From an uncultured Hungatella sp. (GTDB lineage: Bacteria > Bacillota > Clostridia > Lachnospirales > Lachnospiraceae), in contig CAJUFP010000020.1 of NCBI GenBank assembly GCA_910585645.1, positions 1 through 52,919 of the forward strand: 52,919 bases of DNA, written 5' to 3'. Each line of letters opens with the position of its first letter. The stretch's first letter is position 1. Made by a program: the position numbers and the translations under genes. The notes below the pieces were generated by a model. The model ran no database searches. It saw only the letters and a list, made by a program, of their open reading frames with translations, and had not been told where the DNA came from. Of the stretch, positions 15,811 to 25,554 are shown in pieces.

Positions 15811-16245
15811 TCACAACTCCTTCACTTTTGTCCTGAAATACTCCAGATACTTCCTCATAACCCGCAGATGCTCCCGCCACTCCTCCTCCGTCAGATGGCC
15901 GAACGCCTCCTCCTCCATGGCCGCCACAGGCACGATCTTCTCCTCCACCAGCGCTCTCCCCCCCTCAGTGAGAAAAATCCCCATCTCACGCCCCTTTCCG
16001 GGTCTCAGATACACGATCCCCTCCTGCTCCAGCTTCTTCACCACCGAGTGGACCGTCTGCTTGCTGACGCAGGCCGCGCTGCAGATATCCCTCTGCAGGC
16101 ACCCCTCCCCCATATCCCAGATATTGTACAGCACCGTAAAAGCGCCGTCCGACAGCCCCACCTTCCTGCTGACCACGTGATACAATCCCTCTATCTCCCG
16201 GTTCAACCCGTTAAACTCCTTCACCTTCCCATTATGCTCCTCCAT
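15811..16245 (-). CDS. MarR family transcriptional regulator
   Basis: A 144-residue winged-helix repressor. The DNA-binding core is CLQRDICSAACVSKQTVHSVV followed by the wing KKLEQEGIVYLRPG and GREMGIFLTEGGRALVEE. The N- and C-terminal helices form the dimer interface. I start at the ATG with GGAGGT 7 nt upstream rather than at a GTG three codons earlier that would lie inside the ribosome site. It leads an operon with a MATE exporter and is divergent from carB, about 150 bp away; it probably represses its own operon. Confidence 0.9.
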   Translation of the reverse strand: MEEHNGKVKEFNGLNREIEGLYHVVSRKVGLSDGAFTVLYNIWDMGEGCLQRDICSAACVSKQTVHSVVKKLEQEGIVYLRPGKGREMGIFLTEGGRALVEEKIVPVAAMEEEAFGHLTEEEWREHLRVMRKYLEYFRTKVKEL

Positions 16246-16341
16246 AACAGCCACCTCCAGTACGATTTCAGACTCCCCACATTATAGTACGAAATCATAC
16301 TCATGTCAACCCCGCTTCCCCCAAATTTTTTCAGAAAGTCC

Positions 16342-16369
16342 TTGCACCTTTTCCATTTTTCTATATAAT
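16342..16369 (+). promoter_or_regulatory. Promoter of carB
   Basis: TTGCAC and TATAAT with a 16-bp spacer stand about 30 bp before the carB start. A full AAGGAGG ribosome site follows at 16386. No PyrR-type attenuator or terminator is visible between promoter and gene. Confidence 0.75.
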
Positions 16370-16400
16370 AGAATGAGAAAAAAACAAGGAGGATAAAAAA

Positions 16401-19400
16401 ATGCCAAAAAGAACCGACATTCACAAAGTGCTCATCATCGGCTCCGGCCCCATTATCATCGGCCAGGCATGTGAATTTGACTACTCCGGAACCCAGGCCT
16501 GCAAGGCTTTGCGCAATCTGGGCTACGAGATCGTACTGGTAAATTCCAACCCGGCCACCATCATGACCGACCCGGAAACCGCTGACGTCACTTACATTGA
16601 ACCCCTCAACGTGGAACGTCTGGAGCAGATTATCGCCAAAGAACGGCCCGACGCCCTTCTCCCCAACCTGGGCGGTCAGTCAGGCCTGAACCTGTGCGCG
16701 GAACTGTACAAAGAAGGCATTTTAGATAAATACAACGTAAAAGTCATCGGCGTTCAGGTGGACGCCATCGAGCGGGGCGAGGACCGCATCGAATTTAAGA
16801 AAGCCATGAACAGCCTTGGCATTGAGATGGCCCGCAGTGAAGTGGCTTACTCCGTGGAGGAGGCCCTTAAGATCGCCAGCAAGTTAGGCTACCCGGTAGT
16901 GCTCCGTCCCGCCTACACCATGGGCGGCGCGGGAGGCGGCCTGGTATATAATAAGGAAGAACTGAAAACAGTCTGCGCCAGAGGCCTTCAGGCCAGCCTG
17001 GTAGGCCAGGTCCTGGTGGAGGAATCCATCTTAGGCTGGGAAGAGCTGGAGCTGGAAGTGGTCCGTGACTGTGAAGGCAACATGATAACCGTCTGCTTTA
17101 TCGAGAACATCGACCCTCTTGGGGTACACACCGGGGACTCCTTCTGCGCGGCCCCCATGCTGACCATCTCAAAAGAATGCCAGAAGCGGCTTCAGGAACA
17201 GGCCTACAAGATCGTAGAGTCGGTCCAGGTCATCGGCGGCACCAACGTGCAGTTTGCCCACGACCCGGTCAGCGACCGCATTGTGGTCATCGAGATCAAT
17301 CCCCGCACCTCCCGCTCATCTGCCCTGGCATCTAAGGCCACCGGTTTCCCCATTGCCCTAGTATCCGCCATGCTGGCCACAGGCCTGACCTTAAAGGACA
17401 TCCCCTGCGGCAAGTACGGGACACTGGACAGGTATGTCCCTGACGGCGACTATGTGGTCATCAAATTCGCCCGCTGGGCATTTGAGAAATTTAAAGGTGT
17501 GGAGGACAAGCTGGGAACCCAGATGCGGGCCGTAGGCGAGGTCATGAGCATCGGCAAGAATTATAAAGAGGCCTTCCAGAAAGCCATCCGCAGCCTGGAG
17601 ACAGGCCGCTACGGCCTGGGCCACGCCAAAGACTTTGACACAAAGAGCAAAGACGATCTGTTAAAGATGCTCATCACCCCCTCCAGCGAGCGCCACTTCA
17701 TCATGTATGAGGCCCTCCGCAAAGGAGCCACGGTGGAGGAGATCTTTGACATCACCAAGGTAAAAGCCTGGTTCATTGAGCAGATGAAAGAGCTGGTGGA
17801 GGAGGAAGAGACCCTCTTAAAAGACAAGGGCCGCATGCCATCCGACGCCCTTCTGACAAAGGCCAAAAAAGACGGATTCTCCGACAAATACTTAAGCCAG
17901 ATTCTGGAGATACCGGAGGAGGACATCCGAAACCGCCGTATCGCCATCGGCGTGGAGGAGGCCTGGGAGGGAGTCCACGTAAGCAGCACCGAAAACAGCG
18001 CTTACTACTACTCCACCTACAATGCCCCTGACAAAAACCCGGTAAATACAGGCAAGCCCAAGATCATGATCCTGGGCGGCGGCCCCAACCGCATCGGCCA
18101 GGGCATTGAGTTCGACTACTGCTGCGTTCACGCCTCCCTTGCCCTAAAGAAAATGGGATTCGAGACCATTATCGTCAACTGCAACCCGGAGACCGTGTCC
18201 ACAGACTACGACACCTCCGACAAGCTGTACTTTGAGCCTCTGACTCTGGAGGACGTGCTGAGCATCTACAACAAGGAAAAGCCTGCAGGCGTCATCGCCC
18301 AGTTCGGCGGCCAGACCCCGTTAAACCTGGCCGCTGACCTGGAGAAGAACGGCGTGAAGATTCTGGGCACCTCCCCGTCGGTCATCGACCTGGCCGAGGA
18401 TCGGGATCTGTTCCGCGACATGATGGACAAGCTTAACATCCCCATGCCGGAGTCAGGCATGGCCACCACCGTGGAGGAAGCCATCGCCATCGCGGGGCGC
18501 ATCGGCTACCCGGTTATGGTCCGCCCCTCCTACGTGCTGGGAGGCAGGGGCATGGAGGTAGTCTACGACGACCAGACCATGACCGAATACATGAACGCCG
18601 CGGTGGGCGTTACCCCGGACCGCCCCATCCTCATTGACCGGTTCTTAAACCACGCCATGGAATGTGAGGCCGACGCCATCAGCGACGGAACCCACGCCTT
18701 TGTGCCTGCGGTCATGGAGCACATTGAGCTGGCCGGCGTCCACTCCGGTGACTCCGCCTGCATCATCCCCTCCGTACACATTTCCCCGGAGAATGTAAAG
18801 ACCATCAAGGAGTACACCCGGAAAATCGCGGAGGAAATGCACATCCGGGGCCTGATGAACATGCAGTATGCCATCGAGAACGGCAAGGTCTACGTGCTGG
18901 AAGCCAATCCCAGGGCATCCCGCACCGTGCCCCTGGTATCCAAGGTGTGCAACATCCGCATGGTTCCCCTGGCCACGGAGATCATCACCTCCGAACTTAC
19001 GGGCAGACCGTCCCCGGTTCCCGCCTTAAAGGAACAGGAGATTCCCAACTACGGGGTCAAGGAGGCTGTGTTCCCCTTTAACATGTTCCAGGAAGTGGAC
19101 CCCCTTCTTGGACCGGAGATGCGCTCCACCGGCGAGGTGCTGGGACTTTCCCGCTCTTTCGGCGAGGCCTTCTACAAGGCCCAGGAAGCCACCCAGTCCA
19201 GGCTGCCTCTTGAAGGCACGGTGCTGATCTCCGTCAACGCCAAGGACAAGCCGGAGGTGGAGGACATTGCCAGAAGCTTTGCCCAGGACGGCTTTACCAT
19301 CGTGGCCACAGGCCGCACCTACGACCTGATCTGCCAGGCGGGCATTCCCGCTAAGAAGGTGAAAAAGCTGTACGAAGGCCGCCCCAATATCCTGGATATG

Positions 19401-19628
19401 ATCACCAACGGCCAGATTCAGCTTATTATCAACTCCCCTGCCGGCAAGGACAGCCGCCACGACGACAGCTACTTGAGAAAAGCCGCCATCAAGGCCAAGA
19501 TCCCCTACATGACCACCATGGCAGCCGCCAGGGCCACGGCCAGCGGCATCCACTATGTAAAGACCTGCGGTCAGGGGGAAGTGAAATCCCTGCAGCAGCT
19601 GCACAGTGAGATCCACGACAAAGAGTGA
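16401..19628 (+). CDS. carB: Carbamoyl-phosphate synthase large subunit
   Basis: Cytoplasmic enzyme that makes carbamoyl phosphate from bicarbonate, ATP and ammonia channelled from the glutaminase subunit, feeding arginine and pyrimidine synthesis. The 1075-residue length is exactly that of the family. It shows two homologous ATP-grasp halves: the first begins KVLIIGSGPIIIGQACEFD and contains AYTMGGAGGGL, the second begins KIMILGGGPNRIGQGIEFD and contains SYVLGGRGMEVVYD. The last about 140 residues form the allosteric MGS-like domain. No carA adjoins it in this window, so the glutaminase subunit must be encoded elsewhere. The gene has its own promoter and a strong terminator. Confidence 0.97.
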   Translation: MPKRTDIHKVLIIGSGPIIIGQACEFDYSGTQACKALRNLGYEIVLVNSNPATIMTDPETADVTYIEPLNVERLEQIIAKERPDALLPNLGGQSGLNLCAELYKEGILDKYNVKVIGVQVDAIERGEDRIEFKKAMNSLGIEMARSEVAYSVEEALKIASKLGYPVVLRPAYTMGGAGGGLVYNKEELKTVCARGLQASLVGQVLVEESILGWEELELEVVRDCEGNMITVCFIENIDPLGVHTGDSFCAAPMLTISKECQKRLQEQAYKIVESVQVIGGTNVQFAHDPVSDRIVVIEINPRTSRSSALASKATGFPIALVSAMLATGLTLKDIPCGKYGTLDRYVPDGDYVVIKFARWAFEKFKGVEDKLGTQMRAVGEVMSIGKNYKEAFQKAIRSLETGRYGLGHAKDFDTKSKDDLLKMLITPSSERHFIMYEALRKGATVEEIFDITKVKAWFIEQMKELVEEEETLLKDKGRMPSDALLTKAKKDGFSDKYLSQILEIPEEDIRNRRIAIGVEEAWEGVHVSSTENSAYYYSTYNAPDKNPVNTGKPKIMILGGGPNRIGQGIEFDYCCVHASLALKKMGFETIIVNCNPETVSTDYDTSDKLYFEPLTLEDVLSIYNKEKPAGVIAQFGGQTPLNLAADLEKNGVKILGTSPSVIDLAEDRDLFRDMMDKLNIPMPESGMATTVEEAIAIAGRIGYPVMVRPSYVLGGRGMEVVYDDQTMTEYMNAAVGVTPDRPILIDRFLNHAMECEADAISDGTHAFVPAVMEHIELAGVHSGDSACIIPSVHISPENVKTIKEYTRKIAEEMHIRGLMNMQYAIENGKVYVLEANPRASRTVPLVSKVCNIRMVPLATEIITSELTGRPSPVPALKEQEIPNYGVKEAVFPFNMFQEVDPLLGPEMRSTGEVLGLSRSFGEAFYKAQEATQSRLPLEGTVLISVNAKDKPEVEDIARSFAQDGFTIVATGRTYDLICQAGIPAKKVKKLYEGRPNILDMITNGQIQLIINSPAGKDSRHDDSYLRKAAIKAKIPYMTTMAAARATASGIHYVKTCGQGEVKSLQQLHSEIHDKE

Positions 19629-19649
19629 CAGATCAATAAAACCTCATCA

Positions 19650-19693
19650 AAAAAGAGAGGATCCCGCCAAAAGCCAGGATCCTCTCTTTTTTA
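19650..19693. terminator. Bidirectional terminator between carB and mscL
   Basis: A perfect 16-bp stem, AAAAAAGAGAGGATCC and its complement, encloses a 12-nt loop. A-rich and T-rich outer ends give a T run on both strands, serving the convergent carB and mscL transcripts. Confidence 0.9.
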
Positions 19694-19704
19694 AAAAACA
19701 ACAG

Positions 19705-20190
19705 CTAATCTTGGTTTGTCCCCTTCTCTTTCAGAAGATCCCTGATCTCCGCCAGCAATTCCTCCGTCGTCGGTCCTGCCGGAGCCGGAGCCGCAGCCTG
19801 CTCCTCCTCCTGGTGACGAAATCTTGCCGTCACCATGGCAATGGCTTTCACCATAAAAAACATACAGAATCCAATGATCAGGAAATCAACAATATTCTGA
19901 ATAAAACTTCCATATAATATAGCCGCCTCGGCGGTTACCACATTGCCCGCCTCATCCACAACCGCGGGATGGATCACATATTTCAGGGTGTTAAAGGAAG
20001 CCCCGCCTGTCACGGCGCCCAGGGCAGGCATCAGAATATCGTTGACCAGGGATGTGACGATCTTGCTGAACGCCCCGCCGATGATAACGCCCACTGCCAT
20101 ATCTATAATATTGCCCTTTAAGATAAACTTCTTAAATTCGCCCATGGTCCCTTCCAGTTTTTTCTCCAAAGCCTTCATATCTTTTCCCAT
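19705..20190 (-). CDS. mscL: Large-conductance mechanosensitive channel
   Basis: Homopentameric membrane channel that opens under high membrane tension and releases solutes during hypo-osmotic shock. The 161-residue product has the conserved N-terminal FKKFILKGNIIDMAVGVIIG (amphipathic helix and TM1 pore), the short NDILMPALG turn, an external loop of about 40 residues, and TM2 with FLIIGFCMFFMVKAI. An Ala/Pro/Glu-rich linker leads to the C-terminal helical bundle (TTEELLAEIRDLLKEK). Slightly longer than E. coli MscL (136), mostly in the loop and linker. It ends at the terminator shared with carB. Confidence 0.96.
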   Translation of the reverse strand: MGKDMKALEKKLEGTMGEFKKFILKGNIIDMAVGVIIGGAFSKIVTSLVNDILMPALGAVTGGASFNTLKYVIHPAVVDEAGNVVTAEAAILYGSFIQNIVDFLIIGFCMFFMVKAIAMVTARFRHQEEEQAAAPAPAGPTTEELLAEIRDLLKEKGTNQD

Positions 20191-20227
20191 CTTATTTCAG
20201 TTCTCCTCTCAAGTATACTTACCCAAT

Positions 20228-21610
20228 CTATTGATAACAGATCACCGGCATCCCTTTGTACACATAGTCATACAAAAGCTTTGCCCTGTCCGGCGGCAGA
20301 TTGATGCAGCCGTGGCTTCCGCCATACAGGTAGATGGTCCCCCCAAACTTACTCCGCCAGTTTGCGTCGTGGAATCCGATCCCGCCGTTAAAGGGCATCC
20401 AGTAGTCCACATGGCTTTCATACTCATAACTTCCGTCCGCCTTTTTCTTGCCCCGCAGGATTCTGTCAGTCTCCTTGTAGGTCAGGCTGTAGATGCCTGC
20501 AGGGGTGGCGTACCCCTTTGCCACATCCCCGGTAACGCAGGGAGCGTCCCACACCACGGTTCCGTCCTTTATCATGTACACATGCTGGCCGCTTAGATCC
20601 ACCTCCGCGTAGGTACTTCCCCAGTCGCTGACCCTGTCCGCCCCGGCCATGGCGTACTGAGGCTCTCTTACCTGGCTCTGCCCTGTGCGTATCATTCCGA
20701 TGAGAGCCCCTGTCTCCTGAGCCTGGTCAAGCCTCCACCCAAAAGGTCCGTTCAGCTCCACCTCCCTGCCGGAAACGGTCTGAAACACCCTGGGCTTTCC
20801 CGCTGTGTCATACTTGTCGGCAAGGGCCTTCACAAAGCCCGCCGCTTTCTCCTCGTCCACCTGGATCTCCCCGTCCACAGTGCCGGTGAGCCATGAGGTG
20901 ATCTCCTGCCCGGCCAAAACCTCCTCCGCCTCGCCAAACTTGTACGTAATGGCCATATCCCTGCACCGGTTCATGGTATTGCACAGATCCTTCAAATGGG
21001 CGTCCGTGGAGCTAACGGTCACCTGCCGGTAACACCCCTGCTCCTCTAAGCTGACGCTCCCCTGGCCGGACGAAACCGCCGCCAGGATCACTTCCTTTGT
21101 CCTTTCCGGATCCACATCATTGCCCTGAACTTCCTTTACAATCGTAAACGGCTTTCCCTCTTCATAGGCGGAAACACGGGCATTCTCCGTCCGCCTGATC
21201 CCCTCCCCGCTTATGCAGGAAAGCCCCTGAATCCTGGCCTCCAGGGCAGCCGCGTCAAAGGACGTATTGACTGCCACTGTAAACTGGTGCTTCACCGCCG
21301 GACCGGCAGCCCGGCCTCCCTCGTTCTGCTGGGCAAGAACAGCCCCAAGATCCCCGGTCACAGCAGCCCGGTATCCGATCTCGCTTCCCTTTATCACATC
21401 CTTCGTCCCGTCCTTTTTCACGATCTCCAGACTGTAACTGTCCGGATCCTCCAGGACGCCTTTCGCCCCGTCCACGGTCTGCCCGCTGACATTGATCCCG
21501 TTTAAGTACGTCCCTGCCACATAGGTGTCGCCTTCCGCGCCGTAAACAGGCATGGCCCAGACACATCCCATAAATGCCAGCGCTGCCATGGCCCCTATCT
21601 TTCCTCTCAT
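20228..21610 (-). CDS. L,D-transpeptidase (YkuD domain) with peptidoglycan-binding-4 repeats
   Basis: Exported enzyme that forms 3-3 cross-links in peptidoglycan or attaches proteins to it. A signal peptide (MRGKIGAMAALAFMGCVW, cut after YGA) is followed by about 280 residues of PG_binding_4-like repeats and a C-terminal YkuD domain with the catalytic His in GIGFHDANW and the catalytic motif GGSHGCINL (nucleophile Cys). Start choice is uncertain: GAGAGGG lies 9 nt before the chosen ATG and 3 nt before another ATG two codons upstream, while the far upstream GTG has no ribosome site. It follows the phosphoesterase gene on the same strand with a short gap. Confidence 0.9.
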   Translation of the reverse strand: MRGKIGAMAALAFMGCVWAMPVYGAEGDTYVAGTYLNGINVSGQTVDGAKGVLEDPDSYSLEIVKKDGTKDVIKGSEIGYRAAVTGDLGAVLAQQNEGGRAAGPAVKHQFTVAVNTSFDAAALEARIQGLSCISGEGIRRTENARVSAYEEGKPFTIVKEVQGNDVDPERTKEVILAAVSSGQGSVSLEEQGCYRQVTVSSTDAHLKDLCNTMNRCRDMAITYKFGEAEEVLAGQEITSWLTGTVDGEIQVDEEKAAGFVKALADKYDTAGKPRVFQTVSGREVELNGPFGWRLDQAQETGALIGMIRTGQSQVREPQYAMAGADRVSDWGSTYAEVDLSGQHVYMIKDGTVVWDAPCVTGDVAKGYATPAGIYSLTYKETDRILRGKKKADGSYEYESHVDYWMPFNGGIGFHDANWRSKFGGTIYLYGGSHGCINLPPDRAKLLYDYVYKGMPVICYQ

Positions 21611-21686
21611 CTTCATCCGCCCTCTCTTTCCCCTTGATTTCACGATCTGTCTCATTTTTCTTCGTACGGTATTGCCCAGAAGTGAT

Positions 21687-22322
21687 CTACTCACCAGAAT
21701 TTAGGCAAGGCTGTACGGACTCCTGCTCCGGATATTCCACCATCCAGTATTCGAACCCATTGACCACCAGAGTATCCCCAAACCGGTCTGTCCGCTTAAA
21801 GGCTCCGCCATAGTTGGCGTGGACATGGCCGTGGACAAACAGCTTGGGCCTGTACTTCTCCATCAGCCCCCGAAAGCAGGCAAATCCCCGGTGAGGAAGA
21901 TCCTCCATATCGTGAAACTGATACGCCGGGGCATGGGTCACCAGGATATCAAATCCCTTGTGCTTCCACAGTTTCCATCTCATCTTCCGTATCCGTTTGG
22001 CCATAGCTCTCTCCGTATACTGGTTGTCCGCCCTGGGGATGTACTCCATGGAGCCGCCCAGCCCCATGATCCTGACTCCATTATGAACATAAATATCATC
22101 CTCGATACAGATACATCCTCCCGGCGGCTGGTCCGCGTACACTTCGTCGTGATTTCCCCTGACATAGAGAAGGGGGGCATGACAGAGGGTGGCAAAAAAA
22201 CTTAGATACCCCGGGTCCAGATCCCCGCAGGAGATGATCAGCTCCACACCCTTTAGCTTTTCCGGCTCATAATAATCGTACAGTGCTTTTGACCTTTGAT
22301 CTGCCAGTACCAGAATCTTCAT
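21687..22322 (-). CDS. Calcineurin-like metallophosphoesterase
   Basis: A 211-residue cytoplasmic phosphoesterase with a two-metal site. The motifs are KILVLADQRS (first metal-ligand Asp; the usual His of DxH is replaced by Gln), CGDLDPGYL, YVRGNHDEVY, VTHAPAYQ and HGHVHANYG. I start at the ATG giving MKILVLAD; GGAGGAA stands 7 nt upstream, inside the end of the preceding gene. It is 4 bp downstream of the BMP-domain gene, so the two are cotranscribed. Substrate unknown. The DxQ in place of DxH is a mild oddity. Confidence 0.88.
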   Translation of the reverse strand: MKILVLADQRSKALYDYYEPEKLKGVELIISCGDLDPGYLSFFATLCHAPLLYVRGNHDEVYADQPPGGCICIEDDIYVHNGVRIMGLGGSMEYIPRADNQYTERAMAKRIRKMRWKLWKHKGFDILVTHAPAYQFHDMEDLPHRGFACFRGLMEKYRPKLFVHGHVHANYGGAFKRTDRFGDTLVVNGFEYWMVEYPEQESVQPCLNSGE

Positions 22323-22326
22323 CCGA

Positions 22327-24279
22327 TCATTCCTCCGCGTCCTTCCTCTCGTCCTCCTTAACGCCCTGGAGCCGAACAAGGGTCTGGGCCTCCTGGGTAA
22401 GGTCCTTAAACTCCGGAATCACGCCTACCACGTTCTCCGCAAGCCAATCCATGGAAATGATCTCCTCCGCAGTCAGGCCCCCGCCCTCCCTGCACTGGAT
22501 CTTCCCGTTCTGGGAGTAGATAATCCCGTCAAAAGGATGGAAGCTGCCGGCCCGCACAGAATTTTTCAAAAAGTCAATGAGCCTGTGGATCCCATGGGGC
22601 ATCTTCTGGGAGTAAATGACGTCGATCACCTCCGCTGACATGCCCCACCAGTAGTTCACCGCTTTCTTGCCCTTCATGGACTGCATCTCCCCGGCGCCCC
22701 GGCAGATGGATCTGACGATCCTCTCATAAAATTTACCCCAGTGCCAGATGGGAGTGGCCAGATTCTCCAAAGTCCCGTCCGGATGTTTCACATACAGCCC
22801 ATATTCCCTGGATTCCTTCTGGGGCGTGATCATCTCCTCTCCTGAGATATACGTGATCCCCTCCCTGCTCAGCCGGTTGCCTGCGTCAGCGTCCTTGATC
22901 CTGGACCACTCCAGATACACCTTCACATAAGGGTTGATCATCCTGGCTCCCAGGGCAAAGGCGTTGATATTGGCCACCGTGCCGTAGATGGGGTAATCCG
23001 CCACATACCCCAGCTTATCCGACCTGGTCATAGCCGCCGCGATGGCCCCCAAAAGAAACTTCGCCTCATACATCCGCCCATAATAGGTGCAGATGGAGGA
23101 GTAGGACATCTTGATGGAACAGTTATAAAACCGCACCTCCGGGTGCAGGATCGCGGACCGCACGCTCTGACTGGCCATCTGAGGCGCTGTGGTGAAGATA
23201 AGGTTGCACCCTGACGCAACCGACAGCTCAATGGCGTTCTCGATCTCCGGCTCCGTAGTCACATTGTCAATGGCCATGGTCTTTAACCTGCCGTCAAAGG
23301 CCTGCTCCAGATACATCCGCCCCAACTCATGGGCGTAGGTCCAGGGGGAAGTCTTGGCTGTCTTATTGTAAATAAACGCGATCTTTAACATCTCCGGCTC
23401 TATAGCCTCTGCCGGGCGCAGCCAGTTTAACAGGGACGGCTTGTGGGACGGGGCCTCCACAGCCTCCGGACTCTCCACCAGCTCCACCTGATTCCCGCCT
23501 GCCGCCAGCTCGATCTCCTTCCAGATCCGGTCAAGAACCTTGCCGATCCCGCTTTCCGTCTGATCCTTCATCTTTTCATAGCCGTACACATTGACATAGA
23601 TCAGAAACGCGTCCGACGCGGTCAGCGGCAGCTTATCCCCTCCCTTCTGGGTAAAGGTTTTGGCAAACCTGCTGTAGACGGATTTAAACACGGCCCGCTC
23701 TTCTTTATCCCACACCTGCTCAGGCTTTTTATCCATAAGCTTCAAAAGCTTCTTGTAACTTCCCTCCTTGCTGAACCACACGTCGCAGTTAAAGGACACC
23801 TGATAAAAGTCAAGGAACTCGTAGTACAGCTTATTCTCCTTCTCCTCTGTCCTCTTGGGGATCAGCCGGGTCACATACCCCGCAATGCTGTACGCGCCCA
23901 CATATTTCATGACGCTGACCCGCTTATTGCCCTCCTGGACATAGAAACGGTTCATAAATTCATAGGCCACGATGGGATCCCGGATGCCGTCGTCGATCTG
24001 ATGGTCATACAGGGAGGCCCACTTTGCCCCAAACTCCGACTCCTCTGTTAAAAGCGGCATAAAATTGCCGGCAAAAGCATTGGTCCGGCCCTCGGTCTTT
24101 GTCCCGATGATCTTATCCAGAGGAATATCCATAAGCCCCAGGCTGACTTCCGATACGATCTGCGTGTAGGACAAAATATTGTCCAGCACAGGAAGATATG
24201 GATACTCTCCTTTATTCAGAGCCTCCTGATACTGCCTCCGCCCCCGCTTCAGGGCTCCCATGTAATCGTACAATGCCAT
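22327..24279 (-). CDS. Soluble BMP-domain protein with ParB-like N-terminal region
   Basis: A 650-residue protein with no signal peptide or lipobox. The N-terminal third contains YVQEGNKRVSVMKYVGA, which looks like the ParB/Srx-type nucleotide-binding motif (E-G-N-x-R-x), followed by a helical region. The C-terminal 350 residues look like a basic-membrane-protein (BMP/PnrA) periplasmic-binding fold: KIAFIYNKTAKTSPWTYAHE, then FTTAPQMASQSVRSA and KLGYVADYPIYG. PnrA proteins normally bind nucleosides outside the cell; here the domain must act in the cytoplasm, perhaps as a nucleoside sensor. It precedes a phosphoesterase gene by 4 bp. GGAGGAG lies upstream of the ATG. The ParB-like call is less sure than the BMP call. 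Confidence 0.82.
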   Translation of the reverse strand: MALYDYMGALKRGRRQYQEALNKGEYPYLPVLDNILSYTQIVSEVSLGLMDIPLDKIIGTKTEGRTNAFAGNFMPLLTEESEFGAKWASLYDHQIDDGIRDPIVAYEFMNRFYVQEGNKRVSVMKYVGAYSIAGYVTRLIPKRTEEKENKLYYEFLDFYQVSFNCDVWFSKEGSYKKLLKLMDKKPEQVWDKEERAVFKSVYSRFAKTFTQKGGDKLPLTASDAFLIYVNVYGYEKMKDQTESGIGKVLDRIWKEIELAAGGNQVELVESPEAVEAPSHKPSLLNWLRPAEAIEPEMLKIAFIYNKTAKTSPWTYAHELGRMYLEQAFDGRLKTMAIDNVTTEPEIENAIELSVASGCNLIFTTAPQMASQSVRSAILHPEVRFYNCSIKMSYSSICTYYGRMYEAKFLLGAIAAAMTRSDKLGYVADYPIYGTVANINAFALGARMINPYVKVYLEWSRIKDADAGNRLSREGITYISGEEMITPQKESREYGLYVKHPDGTLENLATPIWHWGKFYERIVRSICRGAGEMQSMKGKKAVNYWWGMSAEVIDVIYSQKMPHGIHRLIDFLKNSVRAGSFHPFDGIIYSQNGKIQCREGGGLTAEEIISMDWLAENVVGVIPEFKDLTQEAQTLVRLQGVKEDERKDAEE

Positions 24280-24444
24280 AAATTCGCGCTCCTCCTCATC
24301 CTCTCCCGGCAGTCTGGGCCAATCATCGTCCCCCCAAAACGCCGATTTCTCTTCCCTTTTCTCTCCTGTCTATTTCACCACAAAGGGCGGGGGATTGCAA
24401 GATGGATTTTCTTAAATTTTGCTTACGTCGCGGTTACCTTCACT

Positions 24445-25530
24445 TTATATGCTTTCCTCAACAAATTTTTCCTCCAGATCCGTCAGCGCCCGGACGCCTG
24501 CCCCTTCGCTCTGGGCCAGAAATATGCACTCACAGATTCCGCAGTACACCTCATATCCGTTGCAGCCTCCAAACCCGTGGACCGCCTTAAAAAGCTCCGC
24601 CGTCTTGGCTGTCAGTCCCACTCCGATACCAGCCTTTTTCATCACCCTGGCAATCACATTTGCCGGGTACGTCAGATACTCCGAAAACAGCCCGGAAAGT
24701 CCTTCCACCGCCTCCCGGTATCTTGCAAACACCTGGCTTAAATTCCGTGAGAAATCCGCAAGACCGGCCCCGCCGGAATGCTCCAGCCTCAGCGCATCCC
24801 CAAGAACCAGCGGCCTTCTCTCCTTCCCCATAAGCAGGGAATAGAAAATATTTGCCCCGCTGACTCCCACATCGGAAGAATGCACCCTGATCTGCGCCGA
24901 CAGCTCAGGGTCTGCCACCTGCCCATACTGCAAAAGCATGTCCCAGTAAGTGTCCAGAAGTCGCCTGTCTTGAATCTCCCAGGAAGCCGTCACCAGCCAG
25001 TGATCAAAATACCCCAAAAGAAACCGGACCCTTTCATACTGCTCCTCCATGTGGATTGCCGAAGCCTCAAACAGCTCCGGCATAGGCAGCACGGCATAAT
25101 CACTCTTGTCCCCGCCGTGGACCGCCCTAGCCTTTCCTTCATGAATCCGCACCAGAGCATTTCCTTTTGTCACCTCCAGACAGTCATTTAACACCCTGGC
25201 CAGCTTCCCTCTGCCTAAATCCTGAATGGCATACCCGGAAATACGGGCCCGGTTCTCCAAAGTCTTAATGGCCGTTGCCCCTAAGGGATAATGTTCCTCC
25301 CCCACTTTTAAAAGAAGCCCCGTGTTGGCCCTGGTATCCTGTAAGATATCCGCCCCTTCCCTCTCTGCCTCAATCTCCCGGCAGAGTTCCGGGGATTCGG
25401 CCAGAGAAAACACCTGGATCTCATTGGTGGGAAACACTCTCCAGCACCCGCGCTCCTCAATTTCATCCAAAAACTCCAGGACCCCCTCCTTCTCCGGAAA
25501 AGCCGCCGAAAAATCATCCTGATAATTCAT
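24445..25530 (-). CDS. DUF932-like protein of phage/plasmid type
   Basis: A 361-residue soluble protein. Its middle and end, with GNALVRIHEGKARAVHGGD, SSDVGVSGANIFYSLLMG and a late FARYREAVEGLSGL, remind me of the DUF932/phage-plasmid-like family carried by mobile elements, but the match is from memory and not certain. The C-terminal NGYEVYCGICECIFLAQ is Cys-rich. I start at the ATG with GGAGGG 6 nt upstream; a longer frame lacks a site. A structured leader with a terminator-like hairpin lies upstream. The 165-bp gap between this gene and the BMP-domain gene shows only the start signals of the latter. Confidence 0.7.
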   Translation of the reverse strand: MNYQDDFSAAFPEKEGVLEFLDEIEERGCWRVFPTNEIQVFSLAESPELCREIEAEREGADILQDTRANTGLLLKVGEEHYPLGATAIKTLENRARISGYAIQDLGRGKLARVLNDCLEVTKGNALVRIHEGKARAVHGGDKSDYAVLPMPELFEASAIHMEEQYERVRFLLGYFDHWLVTASWEIQDRRLLDTYWDMLLQYGQVADPELSAQIRVHSSDVGVSGANIFYSLLMGKERRPLVLGDALRLEHSGGAGLADFSRNLSQVFARYREAVEGLSGLFSEYLTYPANVIARVMKKAGIGVGLTAKTAELFKAVHGFGGCNGYEVYCGICECIFLAQSEGAGVRALTDLEEKFVEESI

Positions 25531-25554
25531 GCCATGCCCTCCGCTTTTAGGCGC

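Noticed and set aside
17204..19616. Several open frames on the minus strand inside carB
   Set aside because: carB is a full-length conserved gene; the antisense frames have no start signals and no recognisable domains.
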